64,000 nt of DNA from Malus domestica. Lineage: Eukaryota > Streptophyta > Magnoliopsida > Rosales > Rosaceae. Below the pieces are notes generated by a model. It ran no database searches. It worked only from the letters and a program-made list of their open reading frames with translations, and was not told where the DNA came from. Below are positions 22,422 to 34,639 of this stretch, piece after piece. Within the stretch, counting starts at the first letter, position 1; every line of letters starts with the position of its first letter. The stretch is taken from NCBI RefSeq assembly GCF_042453785.1, contig NC_091668.1, positions 20,805,001-20,869,000 on the forward strand, read 5' to 3'. The translations under genes were made by a program, and so were the position numbers.

Positions 22422-25400
22422 ATGGCTCTAACAAATGGGTTGGAAGTTCAAAAGGAAATCCTGGATGCCGAAATCAAGTCATTTTTTGACTCAGCTCCTC
22501 CTTTGAAGGACAGCGATGATATCAGTGGAAAACTTGAGGAATTTGTGAAGAAGAATTCAGTACCTTCCGGTATGTCTACCTTTTGATTTGTCGCGCATTG
22601 TATTTGTCATTTCTTTCCTGGGTGATAGATTAAGTGGATTTTGATCCATTTGAAATGTGATGTAGGAAGTGGAGAAGTTAGGAGGGTTGTGTGTGTGACA
22701 TCAGGTGGCACTACGGTTCCTCTGGAGCAACAATGTGTTCGCTACATTGACAACTTCAGCTCAGGTCACAGAGGAGCAGCATCCACAGAGTACATCATCT
22801 TACAAATCAATAAATATGCCATCTTTGGTAATATGGACGTATGGATTAGACTTGTCTGATAACATTGCAGGTACTTTTTGAAGGCAGGTTATGCTGTTAT
22901 CTTTCTATACCGAAGGTAACTTCTGATTCTAGCATTTAAATATCATTTAGTCATTTCAACAATTTTACACAATAGAAGAGAATTATTACTAAACTATTTG
23001 GATTATCCACAATGTTATGCAGGGGCAGTTGCCAGCCATATTGCACATCTCTTCCCGATGATCCTTTGCTTGAAAGTTTTGAATGTACGGATGACTCAAA
23101 TATTAAAGGTTTGTAGTTATTGTCTGCAGATTGATTATATGTGTTTTTCTTTTTCTATGTTGAACAAAAATGCACATGGATGACGAAAGAGAAACTTATG
23201 TTCCCTTCTCTCTAGTTTATGGATCAAGAATGGTACTTAACTTCTTGAATACCAGTACATTAGCAATAAATTACTTCTACCTTGAGAAAAGGTAAGAGAT
23301 AGAAACAGAGTCATTTTTCAATGGAGATGTAATTACATTACTCGAATATGTAATATTTATGGCCTAGTTAACAATGAGTGTCTTACAATCCTTAAGGGCA
23401 AGTAATAAGCTTTTCCCTCCTTGACAGCTCGTAGCTTTTGAGGAGTATAGGTTCATTCTTGACAATGGGAATTAGAACGAACCACAACGTGCAGGTTCAG
23501 GTTCCATAAGATGCAAGTGGCTTGATCAAAATGCCTAGGTATACATGCGCATGTGCTAAGTCATTAAAACACTTACATGAGTGAAGCTACCCAAAAGAAG
23601 AGAGTCTGTTATTGGTCTAGTATCATAGAGTAAGCTGATTGAACTCAGCTTCAAAAGCAGGCTGGAAGGTTATATCCGAAAAGGTTAAAGTAATTAAGCC
23701 TTGAAGACTCTAGCTTTTGAGGGTCATTAGCTGGTTCAGATTGCTGTTCTTGAGGGAAAAGAGAGAACTCAATTATCAGAGGAAAATCGAGCTGTGTTTA
23801 TCTACATTAGTAATAGAGATGCCAAACTTTCTTCTTGTCAGCTACATTGGTGTTTCCATTTGTGAGTAACTAAAATATTTAGATGCCTATGCTATTTATA
23901 AGATTTGAATGTGGAGTGTAAGTATCGGAGTTTGTTTTGTGGTTGATGATTGGGTTTTGGGGGGATGTGAAACAGGAATTATTGAAGTTTTATTTTTAGC
24001 AGCTTTGTGGTGATGTCAAAAGTCAAATCTGACTTCATAGTGTATAATTCTTTGACGGTTCCTGTTGAGATAACTGAATTTTGTTTTCTGTTCCAGTGTG
24101 CCAGTCATATTCAGAAGTAGTGAGGAATGCCATCACTAAAACTCATGCTGTACGACCACTTATTCCATATTTTTACTTCCTTTACGTATTCTGTATTTTG
24201 ACCGTTTCTCTGTCTCTAATAGTTCAATCTAACAATGGGTTGTATGTGGGGATTGTTTGTTGCAGGCAGTAACAGGAGGCCTCTTGTTGAAACTTCCTTT
24301 CACAACCATATTCGAGTATCTTCAGGTTCGCTTCAGTTGGTTATTAACTCACTGCTTAAACACAATGTTGTAGCCTGTCTCCATTGTGTTTCACTAAGTG
24401 TCTGGTTGTTCTAAATATAAAATTTATTATCCTATGCTTGACATCTGTCTTTGCATTTTGAGCAGATGTTGCAGATGATTGCATTTTCAATAAGAAGTCT
24501 CGGGCCACATGCAATTCTTTATCTTGCAGCTGCAGTGTCTGACTTTTATGTTCCGTGGAAAAGCATGGTAATGGTTGAATTTTTTGAAAAGTTATGGAGT
24601 GCCTTTACTACATTCTCTGGCTTCATTCTGTAACTCAATAGACAGATAACAAAAGCTATCCCTTCTGAAAATAGCTAGAGAACTTGGTTTTGACCTCATC
24701 AGTCTTGAATTGTGTAGAAAATGCTTGATTATGTTCTTTGAAAGATTGTTGGCATTTCTTTAAATACTTGTACATGAATCCCCAGCATCGGATGACATAA
24801 GCAGTCCTTTGCAAGGTCCTGGAGGCATATGTAAGATCCGAAGTCCCATAAATTTGTGGGAATACATATGAATCTTGGATGTTTAATACCTTCTTTAAGT
24901 GAAAAACTATTATAAGGAGATTACTCGTTTTCAAGTTTTAATCTTGTATCATGTCTAAGTCGCATTTAAGAATAAGCATAAGCTGCGCCATTTTCTTAGC
25001 AAAGCATGATTGTGCAGGCAGAACACAAAATTCAGTCGGGATCTGGTCCATTGGACATGCGACTAGTTCAGGTGCCAAAGATGCTCTTAGTGCTGAGGAA
25101 AGACTGGGCGCCAAGGGCCTTCTGTATATCATTTAAGGTCAGATTTGAAGCTTCTGCTTATTTCTAGTTAGTATCCTATCCATAAATATACTATTTGTTA
25201 GTTCCGTTGCTGCACTTTAGTGGATGAAAATTTGCCTTTTCTTTACTTGTATCCATAGACTATCTATATGATGATCTTTTGTCAAGGGTTGTGGATGTGG
25301 CTGGGTAACGGTAACCTGAAGATCACTTAGATATTTCTGTTGGAGGCTTTTCATTTAACAGATTTCTAATCTGTTCTTCTGTGACATCAGACTTGCGTCG

Positions 25401-25832
25401 ATAGTTGTCCATTATGTCTTCTGTCTCACAGAATCTTCCTCGACATGCATGGTGCAGTCATATGTATCTAACATCAATACCGTACCCCTTAGCTTTGTCA
25501 CTTGATTTTTATCAGCTAATAAAGTTTTACAGGTTACGTGATGCAGAATTACTTTTTTGGACTAAAAACCTTTGACATGCTTGCATAAACAGCTAGAGAC
25601 GGATTCAAAGATTCTTTTAGAGAAGGCTGATATGGCTCTTAAGAAGTACAAGGTGCATATGGTTGTAGCGAATGAACTTTCAACCCGCAAGGAAGAGGTT
25701 GTAGTCGTCAGAAGTAATGAAAAGATATCAGTTCGCCGAAACCAATCTCCGGGTGTTGTTGATGTAGAGTGTCCACTAGTTGAACTTATTGTGGGAAGAC
25801 ATTCAGCGTATATCGAGAATCCTGATCTATGA
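22422..25832 (+). CDS. PPCS: Phosphopantothenate--cysteine ligase
   Basis: It joins 4'-phosphopantothenate and cysteine using a nucleoside triphosphate, the second step from pantothenate to coenzyme A. Nine coding exons join in frame: 22422-22569, 22666-22789, 22871-22915, 23023-23108, 24097-24149, 24266-24325, 24466-24567, 25018-25137 and 25593-25832, giving 325 aa, normal for plant members (COAB). Family blocks in order: [11 protein letters not shown] and [11 protein letters not shown] (nucleotide-binding part), [66 protein letters not shown] and [16 protein letters not shown]. The start [12 protein letters not shown] was chosen because upstream in-frame codons lie in a probable leader intron. 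No transit peptide is obvious, so a cytosolic enzyme is likely. No break was seen. It converges on the J-protein gene 559 bp downstream. Confidence 0.95.
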
Positions 25833-26390
25833 TGAGTATCGATTTCACCTGGCAGAGGATCAGTGCAACATACAGTTCCCATTATGTTCAAGATTCACCC
25901 AAGCTTTCTTATGCTTAACGAAGAACGTAGCTGTTTTATGTCCGCGTACTATGTTCGAGCAAAAGATTCTAAACCAAGTTTTCTCTTGAAAGCAATCAAA
26001 TTACTTGTAACACACGTAACTTTTAAGGGGAGATAAAGAAGTAATTGTCTCCCTTATTTCGAGGAACTGCAATGTTCTGGTTAATAAAGCTCAAGCTCTT
26101 ATTATCTTTCTTATTTCAAGCAATGGTTTGTTGAAACAGATCTGAACTAGCCATTGGCACTGTATGCAGAAACCTGTTGAGAACCTTTGAAGGCGCACGA
26201 GAACGGATGCACTAATATAATTACAGGGTAATTTCTCGTTAATTTCTATAAATTTCTTCAACGAAAGATATATACAGATTGATTTTCTCTCGTAGAATAG
26301 ACGGATGGACGGATTTGTCTTCAGTGGCGATTACAAAGTGTATTCTGTAATACAAATTACCATGTCAGAAGCCGAAGAGTAAGTCTTGCT
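25833..26390. other. Convergent intergenic region
   Basis: 558 bp between the stop codons of two convergent genes. It must hold both 3' UTRs and poly(A) signals; A/T-rich AATAAA-like words occur (for example TTAATAAAG near 26090). No repeat or RNA gene was seen. Confidence 0.5.
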
Positions 26391-28465
26391 CTACCGTTTT
26401 TCTTCATCCTCTGTGTCGAGCTCAAGTCCCTCTGCGGCTAAAAGCTGACCGATGAGCTTTTTCTTGTCTTCCTCTGCTTTCCTTCGCATTAGGTCCCTTT
26501 TCTTTAAGACTAGCGTGTGTCGCTTGAGGGTACTGGAGAAATACTCTGCCGAGGCCTTTTTTTCTCTTGCCAGGATTCTCTTCTCTTCATCTGGGTCAAC
26601 CTGGATGCCGAATACATCGGACCTTAGGAAATCAGTTACAGAGAAATGCAGCCGAAACAAAGACACGATAGCTTTATCCGAGTTTCTAACAATAAGATCA
26701 TAGAGACGAGCACGAGATTCTGAATAGTGTTTGATCAGTAATGATGAGAGACAAATAGAAAATATGGTTCCCGTTTATGTTTTTTTGCATCCTGGAAAAG
26801 GCTGGGCTTGCGGTATTTATCAAACAGGTAGAATGGAGAACTTTCATTTTTATTTCTGAACTACAGAAACTATGTTTAACAGCTGATTCGTGTACTAAGA
26901 GAATGATTCTATACCTTGGAACGAGAAAGTCGACGCGCGCGAATATTCATCTCACGCTGCTGTTGCTCTTGCCAAGCTGCTATTGCCATATCACCTCGCT
27001 GATCAAAAGCTTTTCGCTTTTTAATTAGCCATTCCATCCATGCCTGAGATGCCTGATACAATTGTGCACACAAAGAAATCGTTAAAAAACAACTAAAATA
27101 TGAGCCGGTCTGATTAATGCAACTCATGAATCTATTCTACATTTTCCTATATCTATCCTAAAAACAATAAGCAAGAAAGTATAAAGCAACTTATATGCAA
27201 ACTTCAAATCTTACTTTCATTGGGTTGAGTCGGTTATCCCTATCATATTGTCCCCTCTTCTCGTCATCCATGAGCAACTCATAAGCAGCTTGAATCTTAA
27301 TAAATCTAGCTTCAGCTGTTTCCCCCTCCTCTAGAGTCCCTCTACCATCGTAAACTTGAAAAAGGAAAGAAAACTAGATCAACTCCAATTTTCAACTTTC
27401 AAGCAAAAACAATACACAAAAGAAAACAGCACAAAATATTGTCAAGAGCACATTTACTGATGATCTAACTTTTAAAGGTAGAAACCAATACATGCTGCAA
27501 CCTAATACGCAATGAAAGGTGAAAAGCAACGTCTGCTATCAGTTTAAAAAACTTGACACGAAAATTAGGCCACCTAGAATTGGATTCGAGGTATATTGAG
27601 GGAAGACATGGAGGGCAACTTCGAAATTTTGTCCAAGTTGAATGAATTACATAGATTAGTCAGAAAACTTATCCCTCCTTCAGCTTAGACAAAATTTGGC
27701 AGTCGACCTTCGTTTCTTACTCTAGCTAGTCATCCAATTCCAATTCTACATAGTACACACCAAACGGGGCTGCTAGGAATAAAAACAACTCCCAATGCCA
27801 TAGGGCCCTTTTGCACAATAGCTCTGTTGCACACAAATTGCAAAAGATTTCTTCAAGTTGAAATTAACAAAGCTTTTACAAAAGGGTTGCCGTGTTTCGC
27901 CATATTAAAGCAATAATTGTTTACACATATAATTTGTGATAACAGTCGCCACTACCAAAGTAGCAATTCACAATTTCACAGACATGAAATCGAAAACTTG
28001 GAAAAGCATTTGGAAACAAGACAAGGGAACAAACCATCCGGATGATAAAACTTGGCCAGCCGTCTGTAAGCAATCTTTATCTGGTCATCGTCAGCGTCCC
28101 TCTCTAATTCTGCGTTTCAAAAAACAAAAACAAAAATTCAAAAACCAAAAAGTCAAAATCAGTGAAAACGTTACAAATTCCAGAATTTACAAAACCAAAG
28201 AGTAAAGCTTAATTTAATTACCAAGAGTTTCGTAGGGAGATTTAGGGTGGTCCCAACTGGAAGCCCGAATCACGCTCCGTCTCTGATTGACCCGGAACCA
28301 CGACCCGCCCCAATTCAATCTCGCGAAATCGGACACCGGCGGAAAGCGAGGGCTGCAATTAGGGTTTCGAAACGAAACCCTAGAGCTGAAGCGAGCTTGG
28401 TGTCTGCAATACACGAAGGAGGTGAAGACCGTGTGCGGCCTACACGTGGTTCTCAAATTGCTCAT
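26391..28465 (-). CDS. J-domain co-chaperone, probably plastidial (DJC73-like)
   Basis: Five exons join in frame: 28465-28222, 28109-28035, 27354-27215, 27052-26915 and 26600-26391, giving 268 aa. The N-terminal ~70 residues are rich in Ser, Arg and aromatic residues with few acids (MSNLRTTCRP...), typical of a chloroplast transit peptide. The J domain starts at SPYETLELE (about 76) and contains the HPD motif at 104-106, which stimulates Hsp70 ATPase, followed by AAYELLMDDEKRGQYD. The C-terminal part is highly charged and helical (AWQEQQQREMN, EEDKKKLIGQLL) and ends EDEEKR. There are no G/F or zinc-finger regions, so it is a type III (DJC) J-protein. An Arabidopsis plastid J-protein of similar build (At5g59610) is the likely relative, from memory. 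All splice sites are canonical; the last acceptor, CAG before GTTGACC, was chosen because it alone keeps frame. Confidence 0.9.
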
Positions 28466-29429
28466 TTTTTTTTTGGTTCCTGTTCAGGTACTTCTCAGGC
28501 TGTCGGATCGGGGTTCCGACCGAATTGGAAAGAATTGGATCCAACAAAATTGGAAATGGGAATTAGGGTTTTGAATTTGGGGGTGACAAGGTTAGAGGCG
28601 TGAAGGAAGTGGAAAGGTTCTGATAATGAATATTTTTCAGAATCTGACTGAATCTGGGTTTCTTTGTTTTATTTGTAATTTTGGCTTTTTATATTTTCGC
28701 CTTTTATTTATTTTTTTTCCCGGGAAATTTTTGTGGACAGAGGCTTCCTGCTGCATGACAGTTAGGATCTTGGACTTACCCGCCAAAAGAGAAAATATAA
28801 ATGAAGGGTAATGCTATTCATGTTAAAATTTCAAACTAAATAATATGATTGAAGATGATTAGATTATTATTTACGTGTTCATTAATGTGTTTATTTTTTG
28901 TTGGTAACACATCATTTGATTTGCAAAATTGGTTTAAAAATTTGATCTCTCCACATTACTCATAAATAAAAGACGTTTATCAACGTTTAAGTAATAAATC
29001 AATAATTAACTTTATATCATTTAATTTTCAAAATATTGTCTACAAATTTAGTTTCTCTAGGATTACCTTAAATAAAAACAGTACCTCAAAACTATGGTAT
29101 TTTACAACTTATCTTTTATTTTTATTTTTTATGCATGAGTTAGCCATTTAGTTCAAATTCACCATGGACGAGAATCAAATTCAAAACCTCACTTACAAGC
29201 GAAGAAAAAGAATGTGAATAAATTGTAATACATAGTAATGTGATAATTGTTAATAAATTGTTGACCAAAAATGCACATTTAGATATATATATATATATAT
29301 TTTATTTTTTTTTCCTAGTTGTATGCCCTATTGTATTGGTATCTTTTTTAGCGTGACAAAAAAGAACGTCAGCAAAGTTTTTCTCTTCATCTTACATGAC
29401 TTTTGATGTTCAGAGTTCAATTTTTAAGA
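28466..29429. other. Upstream region of the J-protein gene and A/T-rich intergenic
   Basis: No gene is supported. The first ~200 bp are probably promoter and 5' leader of the J-protein gene. Further right the sequence is A/T-rich, with an (AT)n microsatellite at about 29283-29300. Confidence 0.4.
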
Positions 29430-29748
29430 TCAATAGGGGAACTTAAATGTGTGTTTTTTGAATTGGTAATACTCAGGCACTAAACTTGTTCATATTTACA
29501 CTTGTGAACTACATGTATCAATGGAGACTAGGTGGCAGCAGACTATGTCGGTTCACGGGGGCAAGCAGTCCAACGAGAATACAGGGGATGTGGCCGGTGA
29601 AAGTCTTCCCTCCGTGCAAGCAATCCTCGCGTTGCTTGGTGCGCGTCATTAATGTCATCTCTAACCGAGGGCTGGCCAGATGGCTCGTTTTAGCCCTCTG
29701 GCCCTCCAAGATTCCTCAAGATATTAATATTTTAATGAACAGTACAGG

Positions 29749-32199
29749 TGTCACAGCCCGTCCCGGAAGTACTTTTGACGGGAATGTGAAATGGCAGAAA
29801 TGCCCTTGACGTTCTAAGGTACGTGTGTGTGAGATTTTATTGGTTCAAATATTATGCAAGGATAAAAGAAATATATTAGTAAGTTGGATAATATTGAAAG
29901 TTTGATTTTTGTTATGTATGGTTAGGATGAAAATGGATGGTGTGGATTAGTTTGGACCACAAAAAGGACCTCTCTCTACTTCTCCTTCCCCGTGTCTTCT
30001 CTGTCTCTCTCCCTCACGATCTCTCACACACACACACCCAAAACGTACGGCACACACCCAAATCCTCCAAAAACTCGACGGATCGAGGCAACCAAGGTAT
30101 GCATCTTCATCCTTTCGACGTTCTGAGTTCATTGGTGCTAGTTTTAGGAAGTGAAACCCTCGAAATCATGTGGAACCCGAACCTCCATTTTTGAGTTACT
30201 GTTCATGCACACGTAAAATGTCGTGTTTCAGGGAATTCTAAGCTTGTAGTGAGCTTAGCGAAGTCCTAAGGAGGCTCGGAGTGCTTCGTTTGAAGGATTT
30301 GGACGTCGGGATCACGTGGTTCCATTTTGGCCGAAATTCTTGGGAATTTTCCGGTGCGATTTCTTGATTTTTAGAGCCTTAAACTAGACTATCGTGATTC
30401 TTCATGTTTGGGGCTTCAATTTGATATAAAATACGAAGAAAATGGGTGAAAAACGAAGGAGAACGAAGAGTTTTAAAACTCGCCGGAAAATGGCCGCCGG
30501 AAAAACCAGTCCGGCGAACCAAGGTTGGGGATGATGCGCTTGTCCCCGTGCTTGTTCTGGCGCGTGGGGGCGCGTGCTGGCTCAAAATTTTTTTCTAAAA
30601 ATATGTCGACGTCCGTGACGTCGAGTAGATCACTGTGGTATATTTATATACCCAAATTGAGCACCGTATGAGAAAGTTATTACGAATTGTTGGTTAGGTG
30701 CTTTAAATAACGTTTTATGGTTATTTTGCATATAGGTGAAAATGTGAATTGACGATCCGACCGTTGGATCGTCACCAAACTTTGATACGTTGTAATACGT
30801 AATATTTGAGGATTATAGGAACTTACGGATTGGGAATCCGAGTTACGGATCTTCCGGAATTGGAATTGTAAGTTCATAAAATAAAATGTTAACCGTCACT
30901 TAGTTTTGGAAATTGACGGAGATCCGACCGTTGGATGGTGATGAAATTTTAGGAGGTTGTCCTAGAGGTATATTGTGGACCTCTGAAAGTTATGGATTTG
31001 AAATCTGAGTTGCAGATCTTCCGGATCGAACTACGTAGTGACGTATTTTATATAAGTTATATATTCTATCGATATGAATTCTGAGGTTGGATTTGATTAT
31101 TGTTTTAGGCGCCGATCGTCATGACGCCTTGGCGTATTGTGCTAGGGAGTTGTAGGGCGAACTCCAGGTGAGTGGGCAGTTTTGTTTTCGTATTACCTAT
31201 ATACAACTATTTTTCCCAGAAAATGTATTTATATGAAAGTTATGAATTAATTTGCCATGCATGCAATTGTTGAGATACCTAGATTGATAATTGATGCTTA
31301 TATATATGAATTGACGCGGTGGACGCACATGTGAGTTTTATTATTATTCAGCTGAGTTATTTTATATTAATTGCATCGAAAGCTCTTAAGCTGCACCTAG
31401 GTGTTAGTGCTTATATTGTTATTCACCACACCGCACGCTCGCCTTGGATCCAAGTAGGTGGATGTCGTACAGACCATGTGAGGGTTCCGACATGCTAGTC
31501 GTACAGATCACTAGATGTGATTCCGACTAGTGGGTGACCTTAGTTATGCGCGCTGATGATTGATGAGAGAAGCACTAGAGCGTATTATTACACCTATCAT
31601 CGTACAGACTACTATACGTAGTTCCGAGTGATGTGCAGTGTAGTGCCGTACAGGTCATAGTTGGTGACTCCGGCAGGGCCGTATAGGTCACTGTGGTGAC
31701 TCCGGCTGAGTGGGATGTTGAGCTTTAGAACCAGCCGTATAGGACCATTGTAGGGTCTCCGGTTGATATATTATTTCACCTGATTGATATTGATGCATTC
31801 TGATTATATTTTGGGCATGGCATGTCATTATTGAGATATTATGTTGATGAAATTGAGTTGAGTTTGATGTTGCGTATATATATATGTATATATACTATTT
31901 TCTGGGAAAGTATACAGGTTTTTACGGTGAGGGGTTAGAAATGTTTTAAATAAAAGGTTTTCGAAAGACTTTGTTTTACTGACCCACTCAATTTTGTTTT
32001 GCGCCCCTCCAGGTTCTAGATTGCAGAGCTTTGGTGGCCACGAGGAATCCAACGGTGTTCTGACAGAATTCACAAAAGTAGGACTCACCCTCGGGTGTTT
32101 CATCTTAGTAATTGTATATTTAAGCTTCCGAACTGTGTAAATGGTTACGTCACTCTCACGTGACGGCCAGCATGCCCTCCTCCGGGACGGGGTGTGTCA
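29749..32199. mobile_element. Long (2.45 kb) solo LTR nested in the Harbinger element
   Basis: It starts TGTCACAGCCCGTCCCGG and ends GACGGGGTGTGTCA, with the 5-bp duplication ACAGG on both sides (29744-29748 and 32200-32204). There is no internal domain or partner LTR. The interior has repeated GTACAG...TTCCGA-type words (about 31460-31760) and TTTTGTTTTGCGCCC near 31992, also present in the solo LTR at 37156-39601. Family: probably Ty3/Gypsy with very long LTRs, by recall. It is non-coding and looks whole at both ends. Confidence 0.88.
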
Positions 32200-32453
32200 A
32201 CAGGACCATATTTGCATCCGTCTCCAACCGAGGGCCAGAGGGCTCGTTTTAACCCTGTCACAAAAAACCGTCTCCAACCGAAGGCCAAAGGGCCATAGGG
32301 CCAAACATAATTTATTATTTAAATTTAAAAACTACAACAACGTAAATTTAAAAACAACAACTTATATTTAAAAACTACAAATTAAATTTAAAAACTACAA
32401 ATTAAATTTAAAAACAACATTAACTTAAATTTAAAAATTACAACGACTTAAAT

Positions 32454-33454
32454 TTAACATCCATAATCAACATCATCTTCATCATCCGCCATTGTAGGAG
32501 TATAGTCAGAAGTAAACAATTGCCGTCGAGACATAATTTCCTTTTTTTTCCTATCAAAATAGGCATTACTCATTGGAGTGTAATTCGAAGTGTTCCTTTC
32601 CATATTCTTATCATCCATCTCTTCTTGTATTTGTTTGGCCTGTTCTTCATGTCTACACTTCCTTTCTTCCACCTCAAGGGCATTTTGCTCCGCCAGTAAT
32701 CGCAATGAGGCCGCCACTTCATGTTGAGCGGCGTAATCAACATTTGCCTTGCCCTTTTCCCTCAACCTTTGGGCCTTGTTTCGTTCCATAGCCCTAGGTA
32801 AAGAACTTTCGGACGGAGTCGGATTTTCTACCCTTGTTTGTTGAATGGTAGGAGATCCATCTTCATTCATATCTACAGATGGGGATGCAGCTCCCAAAGG
32901 ATCCACTCTATGTTGAGGTGGATCTTCAAATAACACCCACCCTTTACAAATGTCCCAACAACCGTGAAAATGAAAGGGTTTTGAGCTGACCTCCATATAC
33001 AATTCCTCTGCTTGGCGTACCTAGAAAATATAATTACAAAAATTTTAGGAAATTAATTCATGAAATTAAATGTAATATAATGACATATAATTACAAAAAT
33101 TAAATGTAATATAATTAAACATTTAAAATAAACTGTGAAAACACTAACTTCGTCATAGTAATTGGCGCCGCTTTCATGTCTACTTGCTGCTGCTAATAGT
33201 GCTTGATGCCATTTATTCAAACTTGGATGAAGATGTTTCTTCCATCTTGAATAACAACTTTCGTGGTTTCGGGTATTCGGTGGAATGGTGCCTTCGTAGA
33301 ACTCTAAGTATTTTTTGGACACACGAGTCCAAACACCTTCACTTGTTTGAGAAATCCCCCTCACACTATTTTTTGAGACCCATCTATAAGCCTTGCAAAG
33401 AGTTTCATCTTCTTTTCGGGTCCAAGCCCTACCTTTCATTGCAGATGAGGCCAT
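32454..33454 (-). CDS. Myb/SANT-like protein of a Harbinger element (ORF1 type)
   Basis: Two exons, 33454-33149 and 33020-32454, join through a GTTAGT...TTTCTAG intron into an intact frame of 290 aa. The N-terminal half is a trihelix/Myb-like domain: GRAWTRKEDETLCKAY (helix 1), GVWTRVSKKYLEFY, then the third helix around SCYSRWKKHL. The C-terminal half resembles the NAM-associated domain common in plant proteins of this group, with a charged coiled coil (about 200-265) and RKKEIMSRRQLF near the end. In PIF/Harbinger elements the Myb-like protein binds the element ends and helps the transposase enter the nucleus. Plant genome annotations often mislabel such proteins as glutathione S-transferase T3-like. 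The transposase gene itself is missing. It could alternatively be a host-recruited Myb-like gene. Confidence 0.75.
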
Positions 33455-33780
33455 TTTTTTTGAAAAAAATGAAGGAAATATTGAAGGAAATTATTGAAAA
33501 AATATTGAAGGAAATTATTGAAAAATTGAAACAAATATTATAGATGAAGGAAATATTGCAAATTAAGTGAAGAAATATTATAGATGAAGGAAATATTGAA
33601 AAATTGAAACAAATATTATAGATGAAGGAAATTATTGAAAAAATATTGAAGGAAATTATTGAAAAATTGAAACAAATATTACAGATGAAGGAAATATTGG
33701 AAAATATATTGAAGGAAATATTGAGAAATATATTGAAGGAAATATTGAAAAATATTGAAGAAGGAAATATTGCAAATGAA
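33455..33780. repeat. Degenerate tandem repeat, GAAGGAAATATTGAAAAAT type
   Basis: About 320 bp of variants of GAAGGAAATATTGAAAAA, ATTGAAACAAATATTATAGAT and similar words, directly upstream of the Myb-like start codon within the Harbinger element. Open frames through it are artefacts of the repeat. Confidence 0.8.
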
Positions 33781-33899
33781 GTGAAGAATTGAAAGAACTT
33801 CACCATATTTATAGAAGAAAAGAAATGTTTAAAATAAAAAAAAAAAAAAACCCAACGGCTAGCTGACTCGGCTAGCCATTATATTAAAAAATATTTCAA

Positions 33900-33992
33900 A
33901 CTATTAGTGTCGGTTATAACCGACACTAATAGTAAAACTATAAAAAAAAAAATTCAATTCCTTCTTTAATGCTGTCGGTTATAACCGACAGC
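33900..33992. repeat. Two consecutive perfect palindromes
   Basis: 33900-33933 is a perfect 34-bp palindrome centred on CGGTTATAACCG. 33971-33992 is a perfect 22-bp palindrome with the same core. They lie about 70 bp apart in the right subterminal part of the Harbinger element. Another inverted pair, GGCTAGC...GCTAGCC, lies just to the left (about 33857-33877). Confidence 0.9.
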
Positions 33993-34330
33993 AATAGGAA
34001 AACTATAAAAAAAATAGCCAGCCCGGGGTTGGCTGGTTGGCCAAAAGCAGCTAGCCCTTTGGCCCTTTGAAATTCCGTGGGGCCCTCCCAGATTCCCGAG
34101 CCCTCTGGCCTAGCCCTCAGTTGGAGACGGTTTTAGGGCTATTTTCGACCCTCTGACCCTCTGGACCCTTCGGTTGGAGATGGCCTAAGATTCGAGACAG
34201 TTTCTGCAGAGTTTTCTGCCGAAGATGATCATATGCCTGCCTTGGACGAGATAAAAATTGGTAACTATCATAAGTATATGGGTAGTTTGAAAGCATGGAT
34301 CTCATGTTTAAACAAACACACAAAAAAAAA

Positions 34331-34639
34331 AAAAAAAACCAAGAAAAAAAAAAAAAAGCACGTTTCTCATGAAGCCACTAATGCCTCAAAACAAATAACA
34401 TAAATATTTGGTCTTTTCAAAACCTGAATTTCATAAGTAAATTTTAGTGATATATCACGCAACATATATTTATCCTTCCCATCACACTTTGTGTGATAAA
34501 TGTAATTGCATAATATTTAGTTGATGGGTGCATATTTATATTTTGATCGATCATTGTAAAAAAAAAACTCTAAACTCTATAAACTTTGAGGTATGGGAGA
34601 AAACAAAAAATTAATACACATACAAGAATTAGTTGATTC
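34331..34639. other. Intergenic A-rich stretch
   Basis: Homopurine/A-rich sequence following the TGA pseudogene, with A runs at 34322-34357 and 34559-34567. No gene was seen. Confidence 0.4.

Larger units (their letters stand above)
29653..34185 (-). mobile_element. PIF/Harbinger element carrying a Myb-like gene
   Basis: The element is flanked by TAA on both sides (29650-29652 and 34186-34188). The left end reads TGTCATCTCTAACCGAGGGC; the right end, reverse complemented, reads GGCCATCTCCAACCGAAGGG. Both sides repeat a CCGTCTCCAACCGA-type motif again 40 to 60 bp inward (near 32218, 32268 and 34131), so the termini are internally reiterated. It carries a two-exon Myb/SANT-like gene at 32454-33454 but no DDE transposase, so it depends on a transposase elsewhere. 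A 2451-bp solo LTR (29749-32199) interrupts its left part. Without that, it is about 2.1 kb. Confidence 0.82.
29430..34330 (-). pseudogene. TGA bZIP terminal-exon pseudogene, split by a transposon
   Basis: The minus strand carries a copy of the last exon of the TGA gene at 42233-42385, in two pieces: the 5' part at 34236-34189 (intron acceptor GGCAG, then residues resembling AYDHLRQKTLQKLSRIL) and the 3' part at 29652-29543, ending with a TAG at the same place as in the real gene. Identity is about 75 percent by eye. Flanking intron and 3' UTR sequence also matches (for example TTTTTTGAATTGGTAAT near 29455 and TTTTGAATTGGTAAC near 42110), so this came by DNA duplication rather than retroposition. 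The exon is interrupted by a Harbinger element at 29653-34185, and the joined exon is also 5 nt longer than the intact one, shifting frame. No other TGA exon was found nearby. Confidence 0.8.

Noticed and set aside
33429-33806. 125-residue Phe/Ile/Ser-rich frame
   Set aside because: It is the translation of a degenerate tandem repeat on the strand complementary to GAAGGAAATATTG units.
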